A stretch of DNA of 64,000 nucleotides from Thioalkalivibrio sp. ALJ12 (lineage in GTDB: Bacteria > Pseudomonadota > Gammaproteobacteria > Ectothiorhodospirales > Ectothiorhodospiraceae), in contig NZ_KB899539.1 of assembly GCF_000378305.1 (NCBI RefSeq), positions 552,570 through 616,569 of the forward strand, written 5' to 3'. The notes below the pieces were generated by a model. The model saw nothing but the letters and a program-made list of their open reading frames with translations, did not search any database and was not told the origin of the DNA. Both the position numbers and the translations under genes were made by a program. Shown here one piece after another: positions 41,698 to 51,210 of the stretch (its first letter is position 1; each line of letters begins with the position of its first letter).

Positions 41698-42936
41698 ATG
41701 ACCGAGACCTCGGACATACGCAGAAAGGGCTTCATCGCCCACATGGCGACCGTCTTCATCAATGCCCTCAACGACAACTTCTTCCGGCTGGTGGTCATTT
41801 TCATCGCCATCCGCCTATTCGTCGCCGAGGGGGAAGGCACCTTCTACTACAGCCTGGTCGGCTTCGTTTTCCTGCTGCCATTCGTGCTGTTCTCGCCCTG
41901 GGCAGGCTATATCTCGGACCGCTACAGCAAGAAGGCGGTGATCGTCACCACGCGTCTGGCCGAGGTCGCGGTACTAATGGCCGCCGCGCTGATGCTGATC
42001 ACCGAAAACTTCACCGGCTTGTTGGTGACGACCTTCCTGATGGGCCTGCAGAGCACGTTCTTCAGCCCGTCCAAATTCGGCATCCTGCCGGAGATCGTGC
42101 GCTACCAGCAGCTCTCGCGCGCCAACGGGCATATCCAGCTGTGGACGTTCCTGGCCATCATCCTCGGGACAGCTCTGGCCGGCTTCGTGATGGAGTTCGC
42201 CCGCGAGGACCTGTGGATACCGGCTGCACTTGTCGTGGCACTGTCCATCACTGGCCTGGTGACAAGCCTCTTCATCACCCCGACCGTGGCCACCGACAAC
42301 CCCGCGCCGTTCCGAATCAACCCGTTTGCGACGATCGTACAGTCCATCAACGAGATTCGCCCGCATCGAGTCCTGTTCCTGGTGATTCTCGGCATCGCGT
42401 GGTTCTGGGCGCTGGGCACGCTGTACCAGCTGAACGTTCCCCTGTTCGCAGAAATCCACCTGGAGCTCGGCGAGCTTGCAACCGGCATCATCCTGACCAC
42501 GCTGGCGCTGGGCATCGGTGCCGGCAGCATCCTCGCCGGCTATCTCTCGCGTGGGACCATCGCCATGCACCATGCCCCGGCCGGAATGATCGCCGCAGCC
42601 CTGCTCAGCGCACTGCTGTACTTCGCCGCCGACAGTTACCACGCAACCCTGGTGCTCATGGCCCTGCTGGGTGTCGCCTCCGGCTTTTTCATCGTGCCGA
42701 TCACGGCCTACCTGCAGGGCCACAGCCCCGCCGAGCGACGCGGCCGCTTCATCGCCGCCAGCAATTTCCTCGCGTTCGCCGCGATGCTGGTGGCCCCGGT
42801 ACTGTTCTGGCTGCTCACCGGCCCGGCAGGCATTACACCGGCACTGGTCTTCGTGACCGGCGGGCTGGCTTCGCTACTCGTCGGCCTGACGGCCTGGCGG
42901 CTGTATCGCCGGCACCAAGCAGAAGCGAATGCCTGA
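41698..42936 (+). CDS. MFS transporter, LplT-like lysophospholipid type
   Basis: 412 residues, about twelve membrane helices. VFINALNDNFFRLVVIFIAIR at the start, FLLPFVLFSPWAGYISDRYSKKAVI (the loop 2-3 signature) and MGLQSTFFSPSKFGILPEIV match LplT and the MFS half of Aas proteins, which flip lysophospholipids inward for re-acylation. The three-domain acyltransferase at 51211-53883 could be the matching enzyme, though it lies 8 kb away. ATG 41698 is preferred over an earlier in-frame ATG at 41659. Inner membrane. Confidence 0.85.
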   Translation: MTETSDIRRKGFIAHMATVFINALNDNFFRLVVIFIAIRLFVAEGEGTFYYSLVGFVFLLPFVLFSPWAGYISDRYSKKAVIVTTRLAEVAVLMAAALMLITENFTGLLVTTFLMGLQSTFFSPSKFGILPEIVRYQQLSRANGHIQLWTFLAIILGTALAGFVMEFAREDLWIPAALVVALSITGLVTSLFITPTVATDNPAPFRINPFATIVQSINEIRPHRVLFLVILGIAWFWALGTLYQLNVPLFAEIHLELGELATGIILTTLALGIGAGSILAGYLSRGTIAMHHAPAGMIAAALLSALLYFAADSYHATLVLMALLGVASGFFIVPITAYLQGHSPAERRGRFIAASNFLAFAAMLVAPVLFWLLTGPAGITPALVFVTGGLASLLVGLTAWRLYRRHQAEANA

Positions 42937-43075
42937 CACCGCCAGACATCGGCATCGAACTTCGAACATCTGGCCCTGCCGGTTCTTCCAGTCAGCGTGA
43001 CCCGACCTCATTCGTGCTTACCGCGTCGCACAGCAGGTGCTGGCACTTTCCGCCGGCCTTGACCAATCTCACCGT

Positions 43076-44032
43076 ATGGACACGGAACAACCCTTGCGCC
43101 TCCACCTGCCGCCGGAACGGTCGCCCCCGCGGCGTAGCCGCCTGATTTCAGCCGTGCTGGCCCTAGCGGTACTCGGCAGCGCGTGGGTCCCGGCGTCTGC
43201 CCTCGAGTACGGACCACTGCCGGAGCGAATCGAGGACGCAACCGCGGGCATCGAGCGCACGCCTCTGGATGCCGAACCGATACGGCTGGACTCCGATCAG
43301 CAAAACGACACCGTCATGGTCCGGGTGGATGCCATCCTCGACCATCCCTTCCATCAGGTGTCCCAGGAATTCCACTCCGCGGCCGTATGGTGCGACTCCC
43401 TCTTCCTGCATATTAATGTGAAGGCCTGCGTCCACCACGGGGACGGCGAGCGGTCCGGCATCGAACTCTACATCAGCAGAAAGCGCTTCCAGCGCCCGGA
43501 AAACGCCTATCGGGTGGACCTGGACTTCCGGGTGCAGATCGCCGTGGAGGACTATCTGGCCGTGAAACTCGCAGGGGACCGGGGGCCCTACGGCACCCGC
43601 GACTACCGCATGACCCTGGAGGCCGTACCTCTGGATGCCGAGCGGACCCTGATCCACGTTCGGCATGCCGTTGATTACGGAGCCCTGGCCCGGGGCTTCC
43701 TGAACCTCTATCTCCGCTTCGGCGGCGGGGATCGGGCCGGCTTCACCGTGGTGGGGGAGGATGATGCCGGAAGGCCGATCTACGTCGACGGTCTGCAAGG
43801 TGTCATCGAGCGCAACGTGATGCGCTTCTACCTGGCATTCCAGGCCTATCTGGAGAGCCTTGAGGTCGCGGAAGAGGATCGTCTGGCGTTCCGCATGGCG
43901 CGCTGGTTCGAACTCACCGAGCGCTATCCCGAACAGCTGCGGGAGCTGGACCAGGACACCTACCTCCGGCAGAAGGAGATGGAATGGCGCGAACAGGAGA
44001 GCCTGCAGACACAGCGCGACCACCGCAATTGA
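43076..44032 (+). CDS. exported protein, unknown
   Basis: 318 residues with a basic N-terminus and signal peptide (RLISAVLALAVLGSAWVPASA-L). The mature part is strand-rich: AILDHPFHQVSQEFHSAAVW, FLHINVKACVHHGDGERSGI, DFRVQIAVEDYLAVKLAGDRGPYG and RTLIHVRHAVDYGALARGFL, with a final long helix rich in Glu and Arg. The spacing is a little like a periplasmic START-type domain. Two Cys (WCDS, KACVH) may pair. Unknown function. An earlier in-frame ATG at 43037 is less likely by signal-peptide shape. Confidence 0.72.
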   Translation: MDTEQPLRLHLPPERSPPRRSRLISAVLALAVLGSAWVPASALEYGPLPERIEDATAGIERTPLDAEPIRLDSDQQNDTVMVRVDAILDHPFHQVSQEFHSAAVWCDSLFLHINVKACVHHGDGERSGIELYISRKRFQRPENAYRVDLDFRVQIAVEDYLAVKLAGDRGPYGTRDYRMTLEAVPLDAERTLIHVRHAVDYGALARGFLNLYLRFGGGDRAGFTVVGEDDAGRPIYVDGLQGVIERNVMRFYLAFQAYLESLEVAEEDRLAFRMARWFELTERYPEQLRELDQDTYLRQKEMEWREQESLQTQRDHRN

Positions 44033-44085
44033 TCCTCCATCCGCCTCCTCGGGCTCCCTGAGGACAACCTATTGAGAGATCACAC

Positions 44086-45210
44086 CTAACGCTGGAGCTC
44101 CATGTGGATCTCGATCGTGCGCAGGAGCTGCTGGCGATCGATCCAGCCGATGGCTCGACCGGATTCATCCATCACCGGGATCTGATTGAGGTTGTGTTCG
44201 CTCATGACCTGCAGGATCTCCTCCGCCTTCGTGTCGGGCGCGACACGGCTCAGCGCATCCACGGGGGTCATGATCGCGGCGATCCGGGTGGTCGGCCACC
44301 GCTCCCGCGGCACCTTGCGGCTGTCGCTGAGGGTCACCAGTCCCTGAACCCGCTCCGCATCGCCCACCAGAAAGGAGCGGCGCCCACCCGGCAGAACAAA
44401 ACGGTCAATCCACTCCTCGACCGATACATCCTGGCCGACAAATGGCGGATCCGGGTTTGCCAGATCCCGCGCACGGACATCCACCAGCCGCTCGCGCATG
44501 TCATACATCCGCCCCTGCATCTCGGCCATGTTCAGCAGGAACCAGGCGATCAGCATCACCCACAGGCCCCCGATCAGGTTGCCCAGCACCACGACGTTCC
44601 AGAAGGCGAAGCCGAACAGGAGGTAGGCCACCATCCGCCCACCCCGTACTGCGGCCTCGATGGCCCTGCGCGGGTCGCCCGTCAACTTCCAGATCACTGC
44701 CCGGAACACCCGCCCGCCATCCAGCGGAAAACCCGGGATCAGATTGAAGATGGCCACGATCATGTTGATCAGCGCGAGCCAGCCCAGCGCCACCGGTACC
44801 GGCTCGAACCAATCCGCGGTGAGCAACGCGAGCCACCAGAAGAGCAATGCCAGGGCCGCACTCACCGCCGGCCCGGCAATCGCTATCCAGAACTCGTCCT
44901 CTGCCCGCTCGGGGTCTCGCCCCATCTGGGCCAGTCCCCCGAAGATGAACAGGGTGATGGACTCCACCGGCACACCACGCCGCAGCGCTACCATGCTGTG
45001 GCCCAGTTCATGGGCGAGGATGGAAGAAAAGAACAGCAGGGCCGTCACCGCCGCGGTGCCAACCGCCATCGCCAGGCTCCACTCCGGATACTGGTGATAG
45101 AAGCCGGTGCTCATGCTCGCCAGCAGCAGGATCAGGATGAAGATCCAGCTGATGTGGATCTGAATACGGATGCCACTGACATGGCCCAGGACTAGGACGG
45201 TCTTGAACAT
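44086..45210 (-). CDS. M50 site-2 metalloprotease with two CBS domains
   Basis: 374 residues. An intramembrane zinc protease: HELGH near 67-71 binds zinc and NLIPGFPLDGGRV near 156-168 supplies the third ligand. Six membrane helices are visible. Residues about 255-374 form a CBS pair (MTPVDALSRVAPDTKAEEIL and LNQIPVMDESGRAIGWIDR), likely an adenylate-sensing control. This domain order fits the SpoIVFB-like/Group III branch. It cuts membrane-embedded regulators; the target is unknown. AAGGAG lies 8 bp before the ATG. Confidence 0.93.
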   Translation of the reverse strand: MFKTVLVLGHVSGIRIQIHISWIFILILLLASMSTGFYHQYPEWSLAMAVGTAAVTALLFFSSILAHELGHSMVALRRGVPVESITLFIFGGLAQMGRDPERAEDEFWIAIAGPAVSAALALLFWWLALLTADWFEPVPVALGWLALINMIVAIFNLIPGFPLDGGRVFRAVIWKLTGDPRRAIEAAVRGGRMVAYLLFGFAFWNVVVLGNLIGGLWVMLIAWFLLNMAEMQGRMYDMRERLVDVRARDLANPDPPFVGQDVSVEEWIDRFVLPGGRRSFLVGDAERVQGLVTLSDSRKVPRERWPTTRIAAIMTPVDALSRVAPDTKAEEILQVMSEHNLNQIPVMDESGRAIGWIDRQQLLRTIEIHMELQR

Positions 45211-45386
45211 TCTTTGGCTCCTTGCATCACAGTACCGCTACCGGCCAGCGTGACCGGTGCCGCCTCACTCGACCGGGCTTCTGACGTGCCGACCGGCCCT
45301 GTGAAACGCCCGTCCGCCTCGATTCCCGGCCCCACCGCGGACCCCCGCGCGGTCTACCCCATCCATCCTCTGTGACCGCTACTGAC

Positions 45387-46928
45387 TCAATGCTCCTGCC
45401 GTGGCGCCTTCGGCGCACTGGAGGCCACGCTCCCCGCCGCCTCCGTCCTGGAGGCATTGATCGCACGCTGGAACACCCAGCTCTTGATCTCGCGGATCTG
45501 CTCCACCATCGTCCGCGACAGCGGCACGGTGTTGATCACGTTGCGGATCACGTCGCGCTGGTTGAACACCCGCCCCTCCTGGTAGGCGTCGATACGCGCC
45601 GACTTCACCGCCTGTTCGATCTCCGCCCCGCTCCAGTCCTCGGTGCTGGCGGCCATGTAGTTCAGGTTGAACTCCTCGATGTTGCCACCGTAGCGCTCGA
45701 CATGAATCCGCAGGATTTCCTTGCGCTCCTCTGCCTGTGGCAGGTCCAGGAAAAACAGCTGGTCGAACCGACCCTTGCGCATCAGCTCGGCCGGGAGCTG
45801 ATGGATGCGGTTCGCGGTCGCCGCCACGAACACCCGGGGCGACTTCTCCTGCAGCCAGGTTAGAAAGCTCGAAAAAATGTTCACGTTACCGGCGCTGCCC
45901 GGTGCCTGGCTGTCGAAGCCAAAGGCGTTCTCCAGCTCGTCCACCCACAGCACCATCGGCGCGATCTCCTCTGCAATCCGCGTCGCCCGGGCAAAGGCAT
46001 ACTCCGGCGTGCCAAAGCTGCCGGACAGCACCAGGCTCATGTCCAGGCGCACCAGCGGCAGGCCCCAGGCGGTCGCGATCGCCTTCGCCGCCATGCTCTT
46101 GCCGCAGCCGCTGACCCCCATGAACAGCACGCCGGCCGGGAGTGGCACGTTGTCGCGCCAGGCCTTCTCGGTAAAGAGGTCCGCGCGCGTGCGCACCCAC
46201 TCCTTCAGGTTCTCCAGCCCGCCGATGTCGTCCAGCGAGCGCTGCGGCGGGTAGAACTGCAGGCAGCTCTCCTTGCGCAGGATCTGGCCCTTTTCCTCCT
46301 GGATTTCGGCCAGCATCTCGGCCTCGCCCATCGGCTTGCCGCCAAACAGCCGCGCACTCAAGTGCCCGACCTCGTTCAGCGACAGCCCGCGCATCCCGGC
46401 CGCCACGCGAAACAACTGCTCGCGCGGGACCCCGGACGCGCCGCTCGCGGCCTCCAGCTGCTCCAGCACCTCCTCCTCCGACGGCAGGTCAACCTCGATC
46501 AGGAAGACCTCCTTCTTCAGGATCTCCGGCAGCTTCAGCAGCGGACAGCTGAGAAACACCACGTCGCGGCTGTTCTTCAACCGGTAGTACAGGTCGCGCA
46601 CCCCGCGGACCAGCGCCGGGTTGCCCTCGAACCCGGTGGGCAGATCCTTCAGCAGCACCATGCGCGGGCCTTCGGTGCGCCCCTTCGCCACACGTGCCAC
46701 CGCCTCCAGCGGATCGGTCGTCAGGGCGTCGGGGGCATCGCTGTCGAACCCTGTACCCGCGGACCACACCTCCAGGTGCCCGTCCTCGCCGTAGTACGAA
46801 CGCGCGACCGCCCGCAGCAGCCGCTCCATGCGGTCCTCGTCCCACCCTTGCAGGTAGAACACCGGATAGTGCGACTTGAGCCCGCGCAGGATCTTGCGCG
46901 CCGTCTGATTCTGAAGCGCCGTTGCCAT
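45387..46928 (-). CDS. Ycf46-like AAA ATPase
   Basis: 513 residues. The N-terminal half (about 1-230) is a divergent inactive-looking P-loop domain; the C-terminal half is a canonical AAA module with Walker A GVSGCGKSMAAKAIA (near 268-282), Walker B MVLWVDELENAF and the second region of homology RKGRFDQLFFLDLP. This pair of domains fits Ycf46, a protein linked to CO2-response in cyanobacteria and present in many bacteria with unknown client. GGAGGGAG precedes the ATG closely. It may be in an operon with the M50 protease downstream, 176 bp away. Confidence 0.92.
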   Translation of the reverse strand: MATALQNQTARKILRGLKSHYPVFYLQGWDEDRMERLLRAVARSYYGEDGHLEVWSAGTGFDSDAPDALTTDPLEAVARVAKGRTEGPRMVLLKDLPTGFEGNPALVRGVRDLYYRLKNSRDVVFLSCPLLKLPEILKKEVFLIEVDLPSEEEVLEQLEAASGASGVPREQLFRVAAGMRGLSLNEVGHLSARLFGGKPMGEAEMLAEIQEEKGQILRKESCLQFYPPQRSLDDIGGLENLKEWVRTRADLFTEKAWRDNVPLPAGVLFMGVSGCGKSMAAKAIATAWGLPLVRLDMSLVLSGSFGTPEYAFARATRIAEEIAPMVLWVDELENAFGFDSQAPGSAGNVNIFSSFLTWLQEKSPRVFVAATANRIHQLPAELMRKGRFDQLFFLDLPQAEERKEILRIHVERYGGNIEEFNLNYMAASTEDWSGAEIEQAVKSARIDAYQEGRVFNQRDVIRNVINTVPLSRTMVEQIREIKSWVFQRAINASRTEAAGSVASSAPKAPRQEH

Positions 46929-47128
46929 TCACTCCCTCCGTTCCCAACACCGGCTCCTGCCTGCGAATGCCACAGACCCGTGACGCCCATGTTGTCGACT
47001 TCCCCGATCCGGGTCCACGCTTAGTTTGAGCGATGCTGCGTACCCCGTTCGCGCATGCCCCCGGTTCTCTTGCCGCGCCCGGCAGCTCCAGCCCCCCCTG
47101 CTATGATGCCGGAAGCAAAGGGGGGCCC

Positions 47129-48139
47129 ATGAGTAGCAAGATCATTGAAGTCGTCGGCCCGGCCGGGCATCTGGATACCGTACTGGGAATCGCCGACGGG
47201 CTGGCCATCGATGTCCTCTGGCACGGGGTGGACGAAAACCGTGACCGCATGGCCGTGCACATGCTGGTCAGCACGGATTACCGCCAGCGCCTGCTGGACG
47301 ACCTCTATCGTGTGCTGGGCGCGGTCGAGACCGCGCGCATCCTGGTCCTGCCGGTGGAGGCGGTCCTGCCCGACCCACTGCAGGACTCCACCGCCGACGA
47401 TAAGGATGCTGCACGCACCGGCAAGAAGGCCCGCGCCATCTCGCGTGAAGAGCTCTATACCAACGTGGCCGGGGGCGCCGACCTCACCGGCCAGTTCGTC
47501 CTGTTGACGGTGCTGTCCACCATCGTCGCGGCCATTGGTCTGCTGGAGGACAACGTGGCCGTGGTGATTGGCGCGATGGTTATCGCTCCGCTGCTGGGTC
47601 CCAACCTGGCACTGGCGCTCGGGACCTCCATGGCCGACACGCGGCTGATCGGACGCTCCCTGCGCACGAACGTGGTGGGACTCGGCGGGGCCATCCTGAT
47701 CGGGATCCTGCTCGCCACTGTCATGTCGGTGGACGTCGGCGCGCGCGAACTGCAAATGCGCACCCAAGTCGGTCTCGACTCGGTCGCTCTCGCCCTTGCG
47801 TCCGGAGCCGCCGCAGTGCTGTCGCTCACCACCGGCCTGCCCACGGTTCTGGTCGGCGTGATGGTGGCCGTCGCCCTCCTGCCGCCGGCTGCTACCGTTG
47901 GCATCATGCTCGGCTCCGGCGAGTTCTCCGCCGCCTACATGGCCTTCCTGCTACTGGCGGTCAACGTGGTGTGCGTAAACCTGTCGGCCAAGCTCGTGTT
48001 TCTCTATCAGGGCGTGCGCCCGCGCGGACGCGCTCAGCGGGAGGCCGCTGCGCAGAGCATGGCCGGCTATCTGCTGCTTTGGGCCGTCACCCTCGCCCTG
48101 CTGGTGTTCCTGATCCTGGAAGCCGACATCACACTGTAG
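47129..48139 (+). CDS. DUF389 (TIGR00341-like) membrane protein
   Basis: 336 residues. A soluble ferredoxin-like N-terminus (SSKIIEVVGPAGHLDTVLGI) precedes five or six helices: GQFVLLTVLSTIVAAIGLLEDNVAVVIGAMVIAPLLGPN is the family hallmark, then TGLPTVLVGVMVAVALLPPAATVGIML. DUF389 proteins are inner membrane proteins of unknown function. GGGGGG is 3-8 bp before ATG 47129. Divergent from the AAA gene. A terminator follows. Confidence 0.92.
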   Translation: MSSKIIEVVGPAGHLDTVLGIADGLAIDVLWHGVDENRDRMAVHMLVSTDYRQRLLDDLYRVLGAVETARILVLPVEAVLPDPLQDSTADDKDAARTGKKARAISREELYTNVAGGADLTGQFVLLTVLSTIVAAIGLLEDNVAVVIGAMVIAPLLGPNLALALGTSMADTRLIGRSLRTNVVGLGGAILIGILLATVMSVDVGARELQMRTQVGLDSVALALASGAAAVLSLTTGLPTVLVGVMVAVALLPPAATVGIMLGSGEFSAAYMAFLLLAVNVVCVNLSAKLVFLYQGVRPRGRAQREAAAQSMAGYLLLWAVTLALLVFLILEADITL

Positions 48140-48203
48140 GCCGCTCCAGCCTCATCGGCATCTGAAACACGATAACCCGCTGCATTCAAAGTCTTTATTC
48201 AGA

Positions 48204-48233
48204 ACCAACGCCTCCAAAGGGGGAGGCATTGGT
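48204..48233 (+). terminator. terminator after the DUF389 gene
   Basis: ACCAACGCCTCC (48204-48215) pairs with GGAGGCATTGGT (48222-48233) with one mismatch, loop AAAGGG, followed by CGTCCTTTT. Confidence 0.65.
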
Positions 48234-48375
48234 CGTCCTTTTCTGGGTGCGCCCGCCCGTTTCATGCCTGCCCTGCTACAACCTTGCTTCTGGTTTAACT
48301 CATGCTTGCCCCGACCGGACTTTCTGGCATTCTGACAACATGGAGCGTGATCACTCGCCTGGCCAGGGGGCATCG

Positions 48376-49827
48376 ATGGCGTATGAAGATCAGGACCCGT
48401 TCAACGCGCTGATCGTCGACAACGCAGCGGTCTGGATCAATTCACTGGATGTGGACGGCCGCATCACCTTCTGGAACCGTGCGGCCGAACAGATCAGCGG
48501 CTACTCCCGCGAGGAGGTGCTGGGGCACGACCGCGTGTGGGAATGGCTATATCCCGATCCCAACTACCGCGAGGCGGTCTTTGCCCGCGCGTGCCAGATC
48601 ATGGAGCGGGGCCAGGGCCTGCAAGGGTTCGAGAGCACGATCCGCACCCGCACCGGCGAGGACCGCACCCTGGAGTGGCACTCCGAGCAGCTGTTTGCCG
48701 CGGACGGGCAATTGCTTGGAGCAAGCGCGGTCGCCGTCGACATCAGCGACCGCCGCCGGCTGGAGGCGGCCCACGATCGGCAGTATCGCCTGCAAGGCAT
48801 GATCGCCGAGATCTCCGCCGCACTGATCAACATCACGGCCGGAGACGTCGACCGGGTGATGGAAGAGAGCCTGGCCCGACTGGGAGTCTTCTTCGGCCTC
48901 GGGCGCGCCTACGTGTTTCGCTTCGACCTCCCCGCCCATCAGATGAGTCTGGTCAACGAATGGTGCGCCCGCGGCGTACAGCCCTACCGGGAGCACCTTC
49001 AGGCGATTCCTCTGCAAGAACATAACTGGGTCACCTCACAGGTCCTCGCAAGAAAGGTCGTGCACGTGCCAGACGTCGACGAACTGCCGGCGGAGGCGGC
49101 GGTGGAACAGGAGGAGTTCCGCCGCGAGGAGATCCGCTCCCTGCTGCTGATCCCGCTGGTCAGCGACCAGAACGCCTTCGGCATGCTCGGGTTCGATGCC
49201 GTAGAGGCGCCGCATTGCTGGACCGACGACCAGATCACCGCGCTGCGGCTCGTCGCCGACATGATCGCCGGCACCCTGGCACGCAAGCAGGTGGAGCAGG
49301 AACTGGCCCGCCAGGCGCGCGTGGACGGGCTGACCGGCCTCGCCAACCGACGCGAGTTCGACCACCAGCTCGAGCGGGAATGCGCTGCCCGGCGCGAACG
49401 CTCCCTCTCGCTGCTGATGATCGATATCGACCACTTCAAGCCGTACAACGACGCCTTCGGCCACCAGGCCGGGGATGACTGCCTGCGGGCAGTCGCCGAC
49501 GTCATCCGCTCGGTACTGAACCGCCCCGCCGATGTCGGCGCCCGCTACGGTGGCGAGGAATTCGCCTGCGTATTGGCCGACACCAACCCCGAGGGCGGGC
49601 TGCGGGTCGCCGAACGCATCCGCGAGGCGGTGTACGGGCTCGACCTGAAACAACCCGACACCGACGAAGGACGCGTGACGATCAGTATTGGCGTGTGCAG
49701 CGTACACACCCGGTGGCCCGTGGAGCCCAGGGCCCTGCTGCGCCAGGCGGATGAGGCGCTCTACCGCGCCAAACGCGCCGGCCGCAACCGGGTCGAGACA
49801 CTGACGCTACCCGAGGCCTCCTGGTAG
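48376..49827 (+). CDS. PAS-GAF-GGDEF diguanylate cyclase, soluble
   Basis: 483 residues. PAS domain about 10-125 (NAAVWINSLDVDGRITFWNRAAEQISGY), GAF domain about 140-300 (RLGVFFGLGRAYVFRFD ... RSLLLIPLVSDQNAFGMLGFD), then GGDEF with VDGLTGLANRREFD, LLMIDIDHFKPYNDAFGH and the GGEEF active site. RPAD five residues before it is an I-site, so product inhibition is expected. It is cytoplasmic, unlike the membrane-bound cyclase at 7718. Start: ATG 48376 has AGGGGG at 5 bp; ATG 48340 lies in frame upstream without a ribosome site. GAF may sense a small ligand or redox state. Confidence 0.92.
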   Translation: MAYEDQDPFNALIVDNAAVWINSLDVDGRITFWNRAAEQISGYSREEVLGHDRVWEWLYPDPNYREAVFARACQIMERGQGLQGFESTIRTRTGEDRTLEWHSEQLFAADGQLLGASAVAVDISDRRRLEAAHDRQYRLQGMIAEISAALINITAGDVDRVMEESLARLGVFFGLGRAYVFRFDLPAHQMSLVNEWCARGVQPYREHLQAIPLQEHNWVTSQVLARKVVHVPDVDELPAEAAVEQEEFRREEIRSLLLIPLVSDQNAFGMLGFDAVEAPHCWTDDQITALRLVADMIAGTLARKQVEQELARQARVDGLTGLANRREFDHQLERECAARRERSLSLLMIDIDHFKPYNDAFGHQAGDDCLRAVADVIRSVLNRPADVGARYGGEEFACVLADTNPEGGLRVAERIREAVYGLDLKQPDTDEGRVTISIGVCSVHTRWPVEPRALLRQADEALYRAKRAGRNRVETLTLPEASW

Positions 49828-49843
49828 CGCGGGCACGCCCCTC

Positions 49844-49975
49844 GCCGGGCGGCTCGCTTAGCTCGCGAAGGTTCGCATCGGGGTCGCCCCAGGTGCCGCG
49901 CACATGATCCGAGCGCAGCCACCGCTCGATAGGCGGCAAGTCGTAACTCGTGACCGCGTGAAGCCCTACATTCAT
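49844..49975 (-). pseudogene. truncated GNAT acetyltransferase (AAC(6')-like) N-terminus
   Basis: ATG 49975 has GGGGGAG 6 bp upstream. The first 44 residues read MNVGLHAVTSYDLPPIERWL then RSDHVRGTWGDPDANLRELSEPPG, the opening strand and helix of aminoglycoside 6'-type acetyltransferases. The acetyl-CoA-binding part is missing: the frame runs on antisense into the cyclase gene's 3' end. A good ribosome site with a truncated body points to a deletion. Confidence 0.7.
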
Positions 49976-50116
49976 GACAACTCCCCCGCAATACTCGGCC
50001 AATTGGAGCTGTCCGGATTGTTCAGCTCCAGGGCTCCACAGGCGCCGGGACCATGACTTCAGCGGAACGCCCGTTCTCCTTGCCACGTCCTGCAACTCGG
50101 GCATCTTCTTGGCGCA

Positions 50117-50137
50117 ATCATGGGTGCCCCCTTCGTC
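50117..50137 (+). repeat. short dispersed repeat (TGGGTGYCCCC type), site a
   Basis: ATCATGGGTGCCCCCTTCGT. One of seven related sites between 50 and 62 kb, all on the + strand. Lies about 140 bp from the start of the truncated GNAT gene. Confidence 0.5.
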
Positions 50138-50405
50138 GCCCTTCTTCGGTTCGTAAATCATGCGACTGCGCGGGCGTTCCGGATCCAGGCGTAATCGCCC
50201 CGCTTCCCGCGCGAACTGCTATAAAACAAGCAAGGGCGACATCCCGCCCCACCCGCGCCAGCAGTCGCGCTGACTGGCAGGCCCTTGCCCTACTCTCGCG
50301 GCACAGGGACTGCCGCCAGACAGACACTGCAGCGCAGCACCGTGTCGACGGACTCGGCCGGAAACGCCTGTCCGCATCGACTCCAATCGCAAGGAGCAGG
50401 ACAGA

Positions 50406-50612
50406 ATGGCTACCGGTACAGTGAAATGGTTCAGTGACGAAAAGGGCTTCGGTTTCATCGCCCCCTCGGATGGTTCCAAGGACGTATTCGTGCATCACAG
50501 CAATATCCAGGGCAGCGGCTTCAAGACCCTCGCCGAGGGACAGAAAGTCTCCTACGAGGTAGAACAAGGCCCGAAGGGCCCGAGCGCGACCAACGTGATG
50601 CCCGAAGCGTAG
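50406..50612 (+). CDS. CspA-family cold-shock protein
   Basis: 68 residues: [20 protein letters not shown] opening, RNP1 KGFGFI (near 14-19), RNP2 DVFVHH (near 26-31). A single cold-shock domain that binds single-stranded RNA/DNA as a chaperone. AAGGAG lies 9 bp before the ATG. The upstream 5' region is long and GC-rich, as in cold-inducible genes with structured leaders, but no specific cold box was identified. The gene's own name within the family cannot be fixed. Confidence 0.96.
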   Translation: MATGTVKWFSDEKGFGFIAPSDGSKDVFVHHSNIQGSGFKTLAEGQKVSYEVEQGPKGPSATNVMPEA

Positions 50613-50901
50613 GCACCAGTTTCTGCAAACGCCCAGAAAACACGGCGTAAAGGGCCAGCTCCTCCGCGCGTAGAGGCAATCGGGCCTGGCCCCGAACAGG
50701 GCAGCCCGGGAGAACGCCTCAGCAGGTCATCGGTGTCCGGGTCGTGTCCTGAGCAAGCAGCGTTTCCCTGGAAACCATGCGTGGCCGTTTTTAAGGCACG
50801 AGCCCGTGCCATCGGCCGCGACCACGGCATCCTCGACTAACGGGGACAAAAGTCTGGTCCGGCATCCCGCCCGGTTTCCTCTTCGTCCTGCGCGCCGTGC
50901 T

Positions 50902-50924
50902 AAAACTCATGGGTGCCCTCTTCC
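50902..50924 (+). repeat. short dispersed repeat, site b
   Basis: AAAACTCATGGGTGCCCTCT; same core as site a with one base missing in the C-run. Confidence 0.5.
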
Positions 50925-51068
50925 TGGGCATCGCTCCGACCCATTCAATGTCTGATAGCGGCGCCACCGGACGGCCCAAGCGACCTACAGCCACCCCTGC
51001 CCCAGGCACACGCGCAGGAGCCCAGCCGCCCTGGACGATGCGGCGCCGGACACACCACTCAGCGAGCC

Positions 51069-51092
51069 AAGTCATGGGTGCCCCCTACTTCG
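51069..51092 (+). repeat. short dispersed repeat, site c
   Basis: AAGTCATGGGTGCCCCCTAC followed by TTCG; 167 bp after site b, in the same orientation. Confidence 0.5.
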
Positions 51093-51210
51093 CCATCTCC
51101 CTTCTCGACTGGTTTCCCGAGATTCTCCCAACGTTACCGTGGTCCGACCCCGTCATTAATGCGTGTGGCACGAGATGCCCCCTTGGCACGGCCTCGCCGC
51201 GTGCGCGCCC

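Larger units (their letters stand above)
50613..51210. other. 598-bp gap after the cold-shock gene
   Basis: No gene supported. GGGCCAG/CTGGCCC (50652-50658 with 50686-50692) encloses CCTC/GAGG, a large hairpin that may end the cold-shock transcript. Two short repeats of the TGGGTGYCCCC family lie at 50902 and 51069. Remaining open frames look like shadow sequence. Confidence 0.5.

Noticed and set aside
45211..45386. Possible small gene between the M50 and AAA genes
   Set aside because: Only Arg/Pro-rich frames without ribosome sites occur there.
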